Shown one piece after another: positions 25,089 to 34,041 of a stretch of 34,148 bases of DNA. This DNA comes from Williamwhitmania sp. (GTDB lineage Bacteria; Bacteroidota; Bacteroidia; Bacteroidales; Williamwhitmaniaceae). A program made the position numbers and the translations under genes. How positions within the stretch are numbered: position 1 is the first letter of the stretch; each line of letters starts with the position of its first letter. The notes under the pieces were generated by a model. The model was not told the DNA's origin. It did no database searches and saw only the letters and a program-made list of their open reading frames with translations. The stretch spans positions 1-34,148 of the forward strand of contig DATKVT010000155.1 in NCBI GenBank assembly GCA_035529935.1. Direction: 5' to 3'.

Positions 25089-26579
25089 TCACATTCCTCC
25101 AAAAAGATTTTTCAGACGACTATCCATGCTACCACAGCCCTCACCATCGGAGAAGCCACACTCAGCTTTGTCACCAAATGCATCATAGGCATACTCCCTG
25201 TGAGAGATGGGTATTACAAAGCGATCTTCAAAATCGGCGATAGCCATGTATCGATACATCTCCTCAACCATTTGAGGTGTTAGTCCTGTGTCTTGCAGTA
25301 CTCCTTCATCAGCACTAGCTCCCAATGTTTTACTGCGCATATATGCCCGCATGGCCAACATTTTCACCAGCGCCTCCCTGATTGGTTCTTCTTTCCCAGC
25401 CGTAAACATATTGGCAAGATACTTAACCGGAATTCGAAGCATATCAACATCAGGAATAATACCATTTAAACCCAGTCTTCCACTCTCTACCTGTTCCTGA
25501 ATAGGGGATAATGGAGGTGTGTACCAAACCATTGGCAACGTTCTATATTCCGGATGCAGCGGGAATGCCACTTTCCACTCAACTGCCATTTTATAAATCG
25601 GCGAGTTTTTTGCAGCCTGTATAACGTTTTCGGGTATACCTTGCTTTTTTGCTTCAGCCACCACCTTCGGATCGTTTGGATCCAAAAACATGTCCAAATG
25701 AGATTGGTAGAGATCTGTTGGATCAGTTGAAGAAGCCGATTGCATTATCTTATCGGCATCGTAGAGCAAAACACCAATGTATCTTATTCTTCCAACGCAC
25801 GATTCGCTACAGATGGTTGGTTCCCCATTTTCTATTTTCGGGTAGCAAAAGGTGCATTTTTCTGATCGTTTGGTTTTCCAATTAAAGTAGATTTTCTTAT
25901 ATGGACAAGCGCTAACGCACTGGCGCCAACCCCTACAGCGATCTTGATCGATCAACACAATGCCATCCTCTTCGCGCTTGTAAATGGCTCCAGAGGGACA
26001 TGCTGCCACACATGCTGGATTGAGGCAGTGCTCACACAACCTTGGCAAATACATCATAAAAACATTTTCGAACTTGGCATACATCTCCTTGTCAAGCTCA
26101 TCGAAATTCTTCTCTTTGCTACGTTCCTTAAAAGTTCCACCAAGATTATCTTCCCAGTTTGGACCCTTTTCAATCTTCTCCATTGGTTGGCCTGTAAGCA
26201 TAGAGTGAGGCCTTGCAGAGGGCGGGGTTACAAACCTTGCCGATGAATGTAAAATACTGTAGTTAAACGTAAATGGCTCATAGTAATCATCAATTTGAGG
26301 CAAGAAAGGATTTGAAAAAATATTCGTCATAATGGTGGGTTTGTTTCCCATGCGTGGACGAAGTCGTTCTTTATCTAACACCCATCCTCCTTTCCATTTC
26401 TCTTGGTCTTCCCAACCGGTTGGGTAGCCCATACCCGGCTTTGTTTCAACATTATTGAACCAGGCATACTCCACCCCTTTTCGGGTTGTCCAAACATTTT
26501 TGCAGGTAACCGAGCAAGTATGACAACCAATGCACTTATCGAGGTTTAAAACCATTCCAATCTGAGCCTGAATTTTCAT
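25089..26579 (-). CDS. narH: Respiratory nitrate reductase beta subunit NarH
   Basis: A 496-residue iron-sulfur electron-transfer subunit between NarI hemes and the NarG cluster. Four cysteine groups are present: KCIGCHTCSVTC near the N-terminus (C16, C19, C22, C26), CEHCLNPACVAACP, CRGWRQCVSACP, and CTFCYP with CSESC. The Trp in CRGW replaces a cysteine, the feature that makes this cluster [3Fe-4S] in NarH. Lacking a signal peptide, it faces the cytoplasm. It follows narG by 18 bp and leads directly into narJ. Confidence 0.97.
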   Translation of the reverse strand: MKIQAQIGMVLNLDKCIGCHTCSVTCKNVWTTRKGVEYAWFNNVETKPGMGYPTGWEDQEKWKGGWVLDKERLRPRMGNKPTIMTNIFSNPFLPQIDDYYEPFTFNYSILHSSARFVTPPSARPHSMLTGQPMEKIEKGPNWEDNLGGTFKERSKEKNFDELDKEMYAKFENVFMMYLPRLCEHCLNPACVAACPSGAIYKREEDGIVLIDQDRCRGWRQCVSACPYKKIYFNWKTKRSEKCTFCYPKIENGEPTICSESCVGRIRYIGVLLYDADKIMQSASSTDPTDLYQSHLDMFLDPNDPKVVAEAKKQGIPENVIQAAKNSPIYKMAVEWKVAFPLHPEYRTLPMVWYTPPLSPIQEQVESGRLGLNGIIPDVDMLRIPVKYLANMFTAGKEEPIREALVKMLAMRAYMRSKTLGASADEGVLQDTGLTPQMVEEMYRYMAIADFEDRFVIPISHREYAYDAFGDKAECGFSDGEGCGSMDSRLKNLFGGM

Positions 26580-26597
26580 AGCAGTAATTTTAATGGG

Positions 26598-29500
26598 TTA
26601 ATCGACAATTTCTTGGTCCTTCCACTCAACTTTCGACATCTTACGAACCACCACAAACTCATCACGATTGGAACCAACCGGACCGTAATAGTTAAATCCG
26701 TAGGCCAGCTGAGCGTAACCCCCAATCATGTTGGTTGGCTTTAGACATAACCTTTCTACCGAGTTATGAACACCACCTCGATTGCCCGTAAGTTGACTTA
26801 CTGGCATATTTACAGTGCGCTCCTGGTTATGATACATTATCAAAGCTCCAACAGGCACTCTTTGCGAAACTATTAGTCGTGCAACAGTGGCTCCGTTTGT
26901 GTTAAACACCTCTACCCAGTCATTATCAATTAAGCCAATGCTACCGGCATCTGTTTCGCTCATCCAAACAACGGGCCCACCACGACCAAGCGTAAGCATT
27001 ATTAGATTGTCGGACCAAGAGGAGTGAATGGTCCACTTATTATGAGGCGTCATCATGTTAATTATCAGATAATCCTCATTATCACTAAGTTTATCCAACA
27101 CCGACGCTATTGATTTTGTGTTAATGGGCGGTTTGTAGGTAACCATATTCTCGCCAAAAGCAACCATCCATGGATGATCTTGGTAAAGTGTTTGCCTGCC
27201 GGTGAGTGTCCGCCATGGAATAAGCTCATGGACGTTTGTATAGCCGGCATTGTACGAAACCGTTTCGGAATCAATGCCACTCCATATGGGAGAAGTAATA
27301 ATTTTGCGTGGTTGTGCCAGTAAATCGCGAAAGCGAATTTTCTCATCTTCGCGCGATAAGGCAAGATGTGCATGTTTCAGTCCGGTGATGGCCTCCAGCG
27401 CCTTCCATGCTTTAACCGCAACATTCCCATTAGTTTCAGGTGCAAGCGCAAGAATTACTTCAGCAGCATCAATATCTGTATCAATTTTTGGCAAACCTTT
27501 TGTTTCACCCTCTTCTACAACAGTGTGGTTTAGCTGTGCCAAAAGGGTTAACTCAGCATCGGTATTCCAGTCGATACCCTTTCCACCGTTGCCAATGGTT
27601 TTCATGAGCGGTCCCAATGAGGTGAATCGCTTAAATGTTTCAGGGTAGTTGCGTTTTAGTGTTACAATTTTTGAGAAATTCACGCCAGGCTTTATATCCT
27701 TGCCAGAACGCTTCCAATCGATGGCATCCGTGGTCTCCGACAGCTCCATTGGCGAATCATGCTGAAGCGGCAGTAATACAACATCAGTCTCATTGCCGAG
27801 ATGTCCTTCGGTCAGTTGGGAGAATTTTGCTGCAATACCCTTAAAAATATCCCAGTCGGATCTTGATTCCCAAACCGGATCGATTGCCTTGGAAAAAGGA
27901 TGAATGAATGGGTGCATATCGCTGGTACTTAAATCGTTTTTCTCATACCACGATGCAGCCGGTAGTAGAATATCGGAATGGAGACCTGTGGTTGACATTC
28001 TAAAGTCGAGGGTCACAAGCAAATCGAGCTTTCCTTCTGGAGCATGGTCGTGCCACTTCACCTCGGCAGGCAACGTCTGCTCTGTCTCTTCTAGGTCTTT
28101 TCCTTGGATGCTATTTTGAGCACCCAGCAGGTGTTTCATAAAGTACTCCATCCCTTTGGCACTCGATCCTAGTAGATTCGATCGCCAAACGAATAGATTT
28201 CTCGGAAAGTTAGAAGGCTCATCGGGATCTTCGCTCGCCATAGCAAGCTTACCTTCCTGAAGTTGCGAAACAACAAAATCTTGAGGAGACATCTTAGCAG
28301 CTTCCGCTTCTTTAACTAGCAGTAGCGGATTTCGTCCCAATTGTGGAGAGCTTGGCAACCACCCCATTCGTTCTGCTCTTATGTTGCAATCGACAATTGA
28401 TAGCTTATCCCACTCCGGTTTGTCCGCAAGAGGTGAAAGCAATTCGGATAGCTTTACCTTCTCATATCGCCACTGATCAGTGTGCAAATACATAAAGGAA
28501 GTTGTATTCATCTGCCTTGGAGGTCGGTTCCAATCAAGACCAAAAGCCATTGGAAGCCAACCTGTTTGCGGTCTAAGCTTTTCCTGACCTACATAATGCG
28601 ACCAACCTCCTCCCGATTGACCAACACAGCCGCAAAAGACCAACATATTGATGGCGCTACGATAAATCATATCGGTATGAAACCAGTGATTTACGCCAGC
28701 ACCAATGATAATCATCGACTTACCTTCGGTTGCAGCAGCATTTTCGGCAAATTGCATGGCCGTAGAAATAATATGCTGTGAAGGAACTCCAGTAATTAAC
28801 TCTTGCCACTTAGGAGTAAAAGGAAGATTATCGTCGTAGCTCTTGGCTGCATTGGGATCTTCAAATCCTCTATCAATGCCGTAATTTGCAAGCATTAGAT
28901 CAAACACGGTACAGGTATACACCTCCCCTTTTTGAGTCATCAACCGGCGAACAGGAACCTTGCGCTCAATAATATCGTTATGGTCGGTTGCAGAAAAATG
29001 TTCGTGCTTAAATGTCTCACCACCAAAATAGGGAAATTGAACATTAATAACCTCCTCATGATTTTCAATAATAGAAAGCATTGGGCTAATATTAGCCCCA
29101 GACTTGCTGTCCTTAAGTTCTAGGTTCCATTTCTGCTTCTTTTCCCACCTAGAACCAATGGTGCCATTAGGTACCACATAGTTCCCAGAAGCTTCATCAA
29201 TTAATATCGGCTTCCATTCAGGATTATCACCAGCATTGAGGTTATTCTCCATGTCGCTGGCCCTAAGAATGGTGCCACACAAAAACTTTCCATCTTTTTC
29301 CTCGATTTTAACCAAAAAGGGTAAGTCGGTATACTGACGGGCATACCGCTCAAAATATGGAACTTTTTTATTGAGGTAAAACTCTTTCAGTATTACGTGG
29401 CCCATTGCCATACCCAGTGCAGCATCCGTTCCCTGTCGAGGCTTTATCCATAAATCGGCAAATTTCACAGCGTCGCTGTAATCGGGGGCAATAACTACCG

Positions 29501-30329
29501 ATTTTGTACCTTTATAGCGCACCTGAGTATAAAAAGGAGAATCGGGTGTGCGAGTAAGAGGAACGTTAGAGCCCCAGAGCATAAGAAATGAAGAGTTGTA
29601 CCAATCGGCACTTTCCGGCACATCGGTTTGTTCGCCCCATGTTTGCGGTGCCGCTGGTGGCAAGTCACAATAAAAATCATAAAAGCTGAGTACGGTTCCG
29701 CCCACTAGGCTGAGGTATCGTGTGCCAGCAGCATACGACACCATCGACATGGCAGGTATTGGCGAAAATCCAACTACCCGATCGGGACCAAATTTTTTAA
29801 TGGTATATATATTGGCCGCTGCAATAATTTCGTTCACCTCCTCCCAATCGGCACGTACAAAACCACCCAATCCACGAGCTGCCTTATATTTATTTGAAAT
29901 AACAGGATCACTAACCACAGCTTCCCACGCCTTTACTGGATCGGAAAGACGAGCCTTTGCCTCTTTATACGCTGCAACCAACTCACCACGAATCATTGGG
30001 TATTTTACTCTATTCGCACTATAGAGATACCATGAGTAGCTCGCCCCACGAGGACATCCCCTTGGTTCGTGATTGGGCATACCCGGTCGTGTGCGTGGAT
30101 AGTCAGTTTGTTGGGTTTCCCACGTAACCAGCCCGTTCTTCACAAATATCTTCCATGAGCAAGATCCGGTGCAGTTAACTCCATGTGTGGATCTAACAAT
30201 TTTATCGTGCTGCCACCTATTGCGGTACATACGCTCCCAACTACGATTTTCGTCAGTTATTGCCACGTAGTTATCAGCCGTTTTACCTACCGAACTGCTA
30301 AAATAGAACAACTTGTTTAAGAGACTCAT
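26598..30329 (-). CDS. narG: Respiratory nitrate reductase alpha subunit NarG
   Basis: A 1243-residue catalytic subunit that reduces nitrate to nitrite at a molybdenum bis-MGD centre. The N-terminal FS0 cluster ligands are H49, C53, C57 (HGVNCTGSC) and C92 (RGCPRGAS), and the molybdenum ligand Asp is D222 (FYCDLPPA), the same position as in E. coli NarG. Length agrees with the E. coli protein (1247). There is no twin-arginine signal, so the active site faces the cytoplasm and nitrate must be imported, which fits the upstream narK. It starts 58 bp after narK, and the operon continues narHJI. Confidence 0.98.
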   Translation of the reverse strand: MSLLNKLFYFSSSVGKTADNYVAITDENRSWERMYRNRWQHDKIVRSTHGVNCTGSCSWKIFVKNGLVTWETQQTDYPRTRPGMPNHEPRGCPRGASYSWYLYSANRVKYPMIRGELVAAYKEAKARLSDPVKAWEAVVSDPVISNKYKAARGLGGFVRADWEEVNEIIAAANIYTIKKFGPDRVVGFSPIPAMSMVSYAAGTRYLSLVGGTVLSFYDFYCDLPPAAPQTWGEQTDVPESADWYNSSFLMLWGSNVPLTRTPDSPFYTQVRYKGTKSVVIAPDYSDAVKFADLWIKPRQGTDAALGMAMGHVILKEFYLNKKVPYFERYARQYTDLPFLVKIEEKDGKFLCGTILRASDMENNLNAGDNPEWKPILIDEASGNYVVPNGTIGSRWEKKQKWNLELKDSKSGANISPMLSIIENHEEVINVQFPYFGGETFKHEHFSATDHNDIIERKVPVRRLMTQKGEVYTCTVFDLMLANYGIDRGFEDPNAAKSYDDNLPFTPKWQELITGVPSQHIISTAMQFAENAAATEGKSMIIIGAGVNHWFHTDMIYRSAINMLVFCGCVGQSGGGWSHYVGQEKLRPQTGWLPMAFGLDWNRPPRQMNTTSFMYLHTDQWRYEKVKLSELLSPLADKPEWDKLSIVDCNIRAERMGWLPSSPQLGRNPLLLVKEAEAAKMSPQDFVVSQLQEGKLAMASEDPDEPSNFPRNLFVWRSNLLGSSAKGMEYFMKHLLGAQNSIQGKDLEETEQTLPAEVKWHDHAPEGKLDLLVTLDFRMSTTGLHSDILLPAASWYEKNDLSTSDMHPFIHPFSKAIDPVWESRSDWDIFKGIAAKFSQLTEGHLGNETDVVLLPLQHDSPMELSETTDAIDWKRSGKDIKPGVNFSKIVTLKRNYPETFKRFTSLGPLMKTIGNGGKGIDWNTDAELTLLAQLNHTVVEEGETKGLPKIDTDIDAAEVILALAPETNGNVAVKAWKALEAITGLKHAHLALSREDEKIRFRDLLAQPRKIITSPIWSGIDSETVSYNAGYTNVHELIPWRTLTGRQTLYQDHPWMVAFGENMVTYKPPINTKSIASVLDKLSDNEDYLIINMMTPHNKWTIHSSWSDNLIMLTLGRGGPVVWMSETDAGSIGLIDNDWVEVFNTNGATVARLIVSQRVPVGALIMYHNQERTVNMPVSQLTGNRGGVHNSVERLCLKPTNMIGGYAQLAYGFNYYGPVGSNRDEFVVVRKMSKVEWKDQEIVD

Positions 30330-30387
30330 GATGTACGCGTTTTAGATTGAACTTCAGACTAAGGTTTTCAAGACGCAGGATTAACCC

Positions 30388-31674
30388 TTAAAATACAATA
30401 CGACGACGCTGTCTTTTTAAAACCAAAACGATGGCAATACTTATGCTCGCCAGTACTGCAAAGACAATAAAACCCATTGCATATCCTGCTCTTCCATTTG
30501 TGCTTGCAATGGCACCCATTATTGGAGGAATAGCAAAGCCACCAAATGCTCCAAGACCACCTATCCACCCTGACGCCCCTCCAATTGCCTTGGGCACATA
30601 TTCGGGAACTAACTTAAAGACTGCTGCATTATTTATTCCCATTCCTATGGCTAGAAGCAAGGTGGTAGAAAAACCAACCACTACTGATTGATCGAAGGAA
30701 AGGATAATTGATGCAAATAGAACTATTGATAGTGAAATGAGGCTAACCGTTTCTCCCCCCATCTTATCTGCAAACTTTCCTCCATACACACGAATTAGGG
30801 AAGCTGTTATTGAAAATATTGCGGTAAATAGCCCAGCCTTTAGCACAGTGAATCCATGTAGCTGGTTCCAGTATACCGGAAACCATGCCGTTAGTGCAAT
30901 AAAACCACCGAAAGTGGTAAAGTAAAGAGCCACCAGTGCCCAAGTATTCTTAACCTTGGCCGAATTAATAAGGCTATCCTTAACATTGCCTGCTGGGAAA
31001 TTTTCCTGACCTAGAGCGATGGATAAATTCCTACTCTCCTCCTTGCTTTTTCCTGCCTTGAGATATTGGAAATAGTAGGAATTCTTGCCAAGAAATATAT
31101 AGGTAATGGTGCCAAGAACTAAAAATAGGAACCATGCGAAATAAGCTGAATTGAAACCAAAACTCTGAAGATAGAAAGGGAGAATTACCGAAAAGAGCCC
31201 AGGAGCAAGATTTCCCAGACCAGCATAAGTTCCGAGGGCCATCCCCTGTTTACTTTTTGGAAACCAGTATGAAGTTTGCGCAATCCCAACAGAGAAGGTT
31301 GCAATGCCAGCTCCACTCAAAAAACCAAAAAACAGTATGAGACCATACAAACCATGCATATTATTTGGATAGGCAAAATTAAGCAGCATGGTAACACCGC
31401 CCAATCCAATCACCGATAGAAGCATGAGAATAAGGAATGGCTTTTTACCGCCAGTGGTATCTACCCATGCTCCAAATGGTATACGGAGTAATGAGCCAGA
31501 AAGAGCAGGTATGGCAACCAATAGCCCTATCATGGCCGGAGTTAACTCCATTGCCTCCTTAAACTTGATGGCAGTTGGGCCATAAAGTGAAACTGCTGCA
31601 AATCCAAAAAAGAAACCAAGCGTAGTTCCCAAAAGCCCTTGGCTGGGTGAACCCTTAACCGTAAAATTCTCCAT
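30388..31674 (-). CDS. narK: Nitrate/nitrite transporter NarK (MFS, NNP family)
   Basis: About 428 residues and 12 helices of the major facilitator superfamily, nitrate/nitrite porter branch. Signatures are GSLLRIPFGAWVDTTGGKKP after helix 2 (including the conserved substrate Arg), GLGNLAPGLFSVILPFYLQ in helix 5 and the Gly-rich WIGGLGAFGGFAIPP in helix 11. It would import nitrate and/or export nitrite for the cytoplasm-facing NarG. The start at 31674 (MENFTVKG) matches family N-termini better than 31716. A TGTAAC-N4-GTTACA palindrome lies 60 bp upstream, suggesting control by a CRP/FNR-type regulator. Confidence 0.93.
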   Translation of the reverse strand: MENFTVKGSPSQGLLGTTLGFFFGFAAVSLYGPTAIKFKEAMELTPAMIGLLVAIPALSGSLLRIPFGAWVDTTGGKKPFLILMLLSVIGLGGVTMLLNFAYPNNMHGLYGLILFFGFLSGAGIATFSVGIAQTSYWFPKSKQGMALGTYAGLGNLAPGLFSVILPFYLQSFGFNSAYFAWFLFLVLGTITYIFLGKNSYYFQYLKAGKSKEESRNLSIALGQENFPAGNVKDSLINSAKVKNTWALVALYFTTFGGFIALTAWFPVYWNQLHGFTVLKAGLFTAIFSITASLIRVYGGKFADKMGGETVSLISLSIVLFASIILSFDQSVVVGFSTTLLLAIGMGINNAAVFKLVPEYVPKAIGGASGWIGGLGAFGGFAIPPIMGAIASTNGRAGYAMGFIVFAVLASISIAIVLVLKRQRRRIVF

Positions 31675-31733
31675 TTTAAAAATACTCAAATAAGGTTTTA
31701 TTCTGCAAGATGGCACAATACCTAATTACGAAC

Positions 31734-31749
31734 TGTAACATTTGTTACA
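31734..31749. promoter_or_regulatory. FNR/HcpR-like palindromic operator upstream of narKGHJI
   Basis: TGTAACATTTGTTACA is a perfect 6-4-6 inverted repeat in the 256-bp gap before narK. Its half-site and 4-bp spacing fit binding by a CRP/FNR-family dimer. If transcription starts about 25 nt before the narK ATG, the site centres near -41.5, the usual position for activation. Confidence 0.65.
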
Positions 31750-31930
31750 ATGCCCAAATTAGTATCAGTTAACTGGGGGAAAATTGAAGTTGAAAAATCA
31801 AAGAACATTCTGTAATATAAATCATTAGAAGAGCTGATGAAACACTCACTTTGCTATCACAAATTTTATTCGAAGTTAGGTAACTGTTAAAACCACGCTC
31901 CTCTAATAATTCAAAATTGATACTCCATTG

Positions 31931-32110
31931 TTACTTATTCAGTTCGTCGAGAATTAATTGAATATCGTCTTGGCATTGCCCACAAACAGTTCCTGCTGTA
32001 GTTGCCTCACCAACTTCATCAACGGTTTTTAAGTGTTTCTCCTTAATGGCTTTTACAATTTCACTTCTGTAAATTTCATTACAGTTGCAAATGAGCTCAT
32101 CCTGTTCCAT
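31931..32110 (-). CDS. BFD-like [2Fe-2S]-binding protein (59 aa)
   Basis: A 59-residue protein starting MEQDELICNCNEIYRSEIV and containing GTVCGQCQDD. The four cysteines (C8, C10, C43, C46; C-x-C then C-x2-C) and the helical spacing match the BFD-like [2Fe-2S] domain seen in bacterioferritin-associated ferredoxin, NirB and the middle of NifU. It starts 9 bp after the hcp stop on the same strand, so it is almost surely co-transcribed and is a reasonable electron carrier for Hcp, in place of the NADH-dependent Hcr of enterobacteria. That partner role is inferred. Confidence 0.85.
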   Translation of the reverse strand: MEQDELICNCNEIYRSEIVKAIKEKHLKTVDEVGEATTAGTVCGQCQDDIQLILDELNK

Positions 32111-32119
32111 CGTATACTT

Positions 32120-33757
32120 CTAATTAAGTTCAAATATTTTCATGTCTTCCTCAACGGTAGTGCTTACTTTAACACCGAACTTTTCCTGAACTATCTTTAA
32201 TACATTCGGTGTTAAAAATCCGGGGAGTGTTGGGCCAATATGGGTATTCTTAATGCCAAGATAGAGCAGAGCTAGGTGAACAATTATTGCTTTCTGCTCA
32301 TACCAAGCAATATTGAATATGATTGGCAACTTATTAATGTCATCCAAGCCAAGGACTTCCTTCAACTTTAAAGCCACAAATGCCCATGAGTAAGAATCGT
32401 TACACTGTCCTGCATCAAGCACTCTTGGTATTCCGTTAATGTTTCCGAGATTCAATTTATTGTAACGATATTTTGCGCAACCGGAGGTAAGTATAACGGT
32501 GTCTTTGGGTAGCTGCTTTGCAAACTCAGTATAGTATTCCCTCGCTTTTTGTCTAGCATCACATCCCGACATTACCACTATCTTTTTAATCGCACCGGAA
32601 TTTACCGCTTCAAGAATCTTATCGGCCAGTGACAAAACCTGATTGTGAGCAAAACCAATGGTTATTTCCCCCTTTTCAATTTCTTGTGGTGGCTTACATT
32701 TCTTTGCCAACTCAATAATTTCAGAATAATCTTTGTGCCCATTTGGCAATTTCTTATCCAAAACTTTCCACTCCGGCATACCCGTTGCACCGGTCGTGAA
32801 CACTCTATCGTTGTAGGTAGTAGTTTTGCGTGGAGGGACTAAACAGTTTGTGGTAAAAAGGATTGGACCGTTAAAGGTTTCAAACTCTTCCAGTTGACGA
32901 TGCCAAGCATTGCCATAGTTACCCACGAGGTGCTTATACTTTTTCAACTTTGGATAAGCATGCGACGGCAACATTTCTGAGTGGGTATAAATGTCGATGT
33001 CCTTCCCTTCGGTTTGAATAAGCAGCTGCTCTATATCCTTTAAATCATGACCACTAATTAGTATGCCTGGGTTCTTACCAACCCCGATATTGACTGACGA
33101 AATTTCAGGATTTCCAAATGCGGAGGTGTTAGCTTTATCGAGCAATGCCATAACTTGGACGCCATGCTCTCCTGTTTGCAAAACTAGGTTTAGCATGCTA
33201 CTTAAGTCTGATGGTTTTGTAATCTTTAAAAGAACCTCCTCAATGAAGTCATAAATATCTTGCTCCTCAAACCCCAAGTTAAACGCATGTTCGGCATAAG
33301 CGGCAATTCCTTTTAAGCCAAACAACACATACTGTTTGAGTGAACGAATATCCTCGTTTGTATCAAAATTGAGGGTGCTAACGTGTGTGGACTTTTCATG
33401 AAACTCGGCATCAGAAGTTGCACTCCAACCGACCATATCTTCCGTTCCTTTATAGCTCACTTTGATTTTTAGAGCATCGCGTAAACCATTGCAAGCCTTA
33501 ATTGCATCTATAATTGATCGATCATCAAAATTCGCATTGGTAATGGTCATAAAGAGACAGTTAACAATGTACTTACTCTCAGCATTGGTATTAATCCTCT
33601 TTTTGCGAGCCTCAATAGCAACTGCGGCTATTCCTTGGCACGCATACACCAGCAAATCTTGAAGGTTGGCTGTGGCCTCCTTTTTACCACAAACACCGTT
33701 AATAGTACAGCCAGTGTTTTTTGCTGTTTCCTGACATTGATTACAAAACATTGACAT
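32120..33757 (-). CDS. hcp: Hybrid cluster protein Hcp (hydroxylamine / nitric oxide reductase)
   Basis: A 545-residue cytoplasmic iron-sulfur protein. The N-terminal cluster motif is C5-x2-C8-x8-C17-x5-C23 ([15 protein letters not shown], then GVC), the class I pattern of Desulfovibrio-type Hcp that binds [4Fe-4S], not the E. coli-type spacing. Downstream, ligands of the hybrid Fe-S-O cluster can be seen in [24 protein letters not shown] and DAGQCND, with a late conserved Glu region. Hcp reduces NO or hydroxylamine and protects nitrate-respiring cells. The start at 33757 (MSMFCNQCQ) is the family N-terminus; the in-frame ATG at 33820 is rejected. It is followed by the BFD-like gene. Confidence 0.95.
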   Translation of the reverse strand: MSMFCNQCQETAKNTGCTINGVCGKKEATANLQDLLVYACQGIAAVAIEARKKRINTNAESKYIVNCLFMTITNANFDDRSIIDAIKACNGLRDALKIKVSYKGTEDMVGWSATSDAEFHEKSTHVSTLNFDTNEDIRSLKQYVLFGLKGIAAYAEHAFNLGFEEQDIYDFIEEVLLKITKPSDLSSMLNLVLQTGEHGVQVMALLDKANTSAFGNPEISSVNIGVGKNPGILISGHDLKDIEQLLIQTEGKDIDIYTHSEMLPSHAYPKLKKYKHLVGNYGNAWHRQLEEFETFNGPILFTTNCLVPPRKTTTYNDRVFTTGATGMPEWKVLDKKLPNGHKDYSEIIELAKKCKPPQEIEKGEITIGFAHNQVLSLADKILEAVNSGAIKKIVVMSGCDARQKAREYYTEFAKQLPKDTVILTSGCAKYRYNKLNLGNINGIPRVLDAGQCNDSYSWAFVALKLKEVLGLDDINKLPIIFNIAWYEQKAIIVHLALLYLGIKNTHIGPTLPGFLTPNVLKIVQEKFGVKVSTTVEEDMKIFELN

Positions 33758-33939
33758 GGCAATTAGTTTAAAGGTATAACCAATAGAAGTGAATTCAATA
33801 GAATAGGTAATCAGAGTCAAAGTTCTATAAGTGCAATGTACGGCTAAAAAAAAAGTATTTAAAAAGAAACTCTATTAATTATTCTTAAAGAGTTAAAATC
33901 CAAACAACTTTTGCATTCAACCTAGCATGCAAAATGTTT

Positions 33940-33968
33940 GGTAACAGAAGTTGATATTTGTTTGTAAC
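33940..33968. promoter_or_regulatory. Possible degenerate FNR/HcpR-like sites upstream of hcp
   Basis: GGTAAC-AGAA-GTTGAT (33940-33955) keeps the 6-4-6 layout of the narK operator with mismatches in the outer positions, and a further half-site TGTAAC lies at 33963-33968. They are about 185 bp before the hcp start, which is far for direct activation, so the assignment is weak. Confidence 0.3.
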
Positions 33969-34004
33969 AGATAAAAACCAGTATTTAATTGCTAATAATA
34001 ACTT

Positions 34005-34041
34005 TAGAAATAAACTACCTCGCAGCAGAGCTGACGAGGTA
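34005..34041 (-). terminator. Probable terminator of the partial gene at the window edge
   Basis: A stem TACCTCGCAGC (34016-34026) pairs with GCTG-A-CGAGGTA (34030-34041) with one bulged base and a 3-base loop. On the minus strand a T-rich run (TTTATTTC) follows. It directly abuts the stop codon of the minus-strand gene at 34042. Confidence 0.6.

Noticed and set aside
31825..31910. Imperfect long-range inverted repeat (TTAGAAGAGC / GCTCCTCTAA) between the BFD-like gene and narK
   Set aside because: The arms are short, have a mismatch and are about 65 bp apart; no terminator or mobile-element features accompany them.
33881..33896. AT-rich inverted segments upstream of hcp (AACTCT ... AGAGTT)
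   Set aside because: The arms are only 6 bp with a long AT-rich spacer, expected by chance in such composition.
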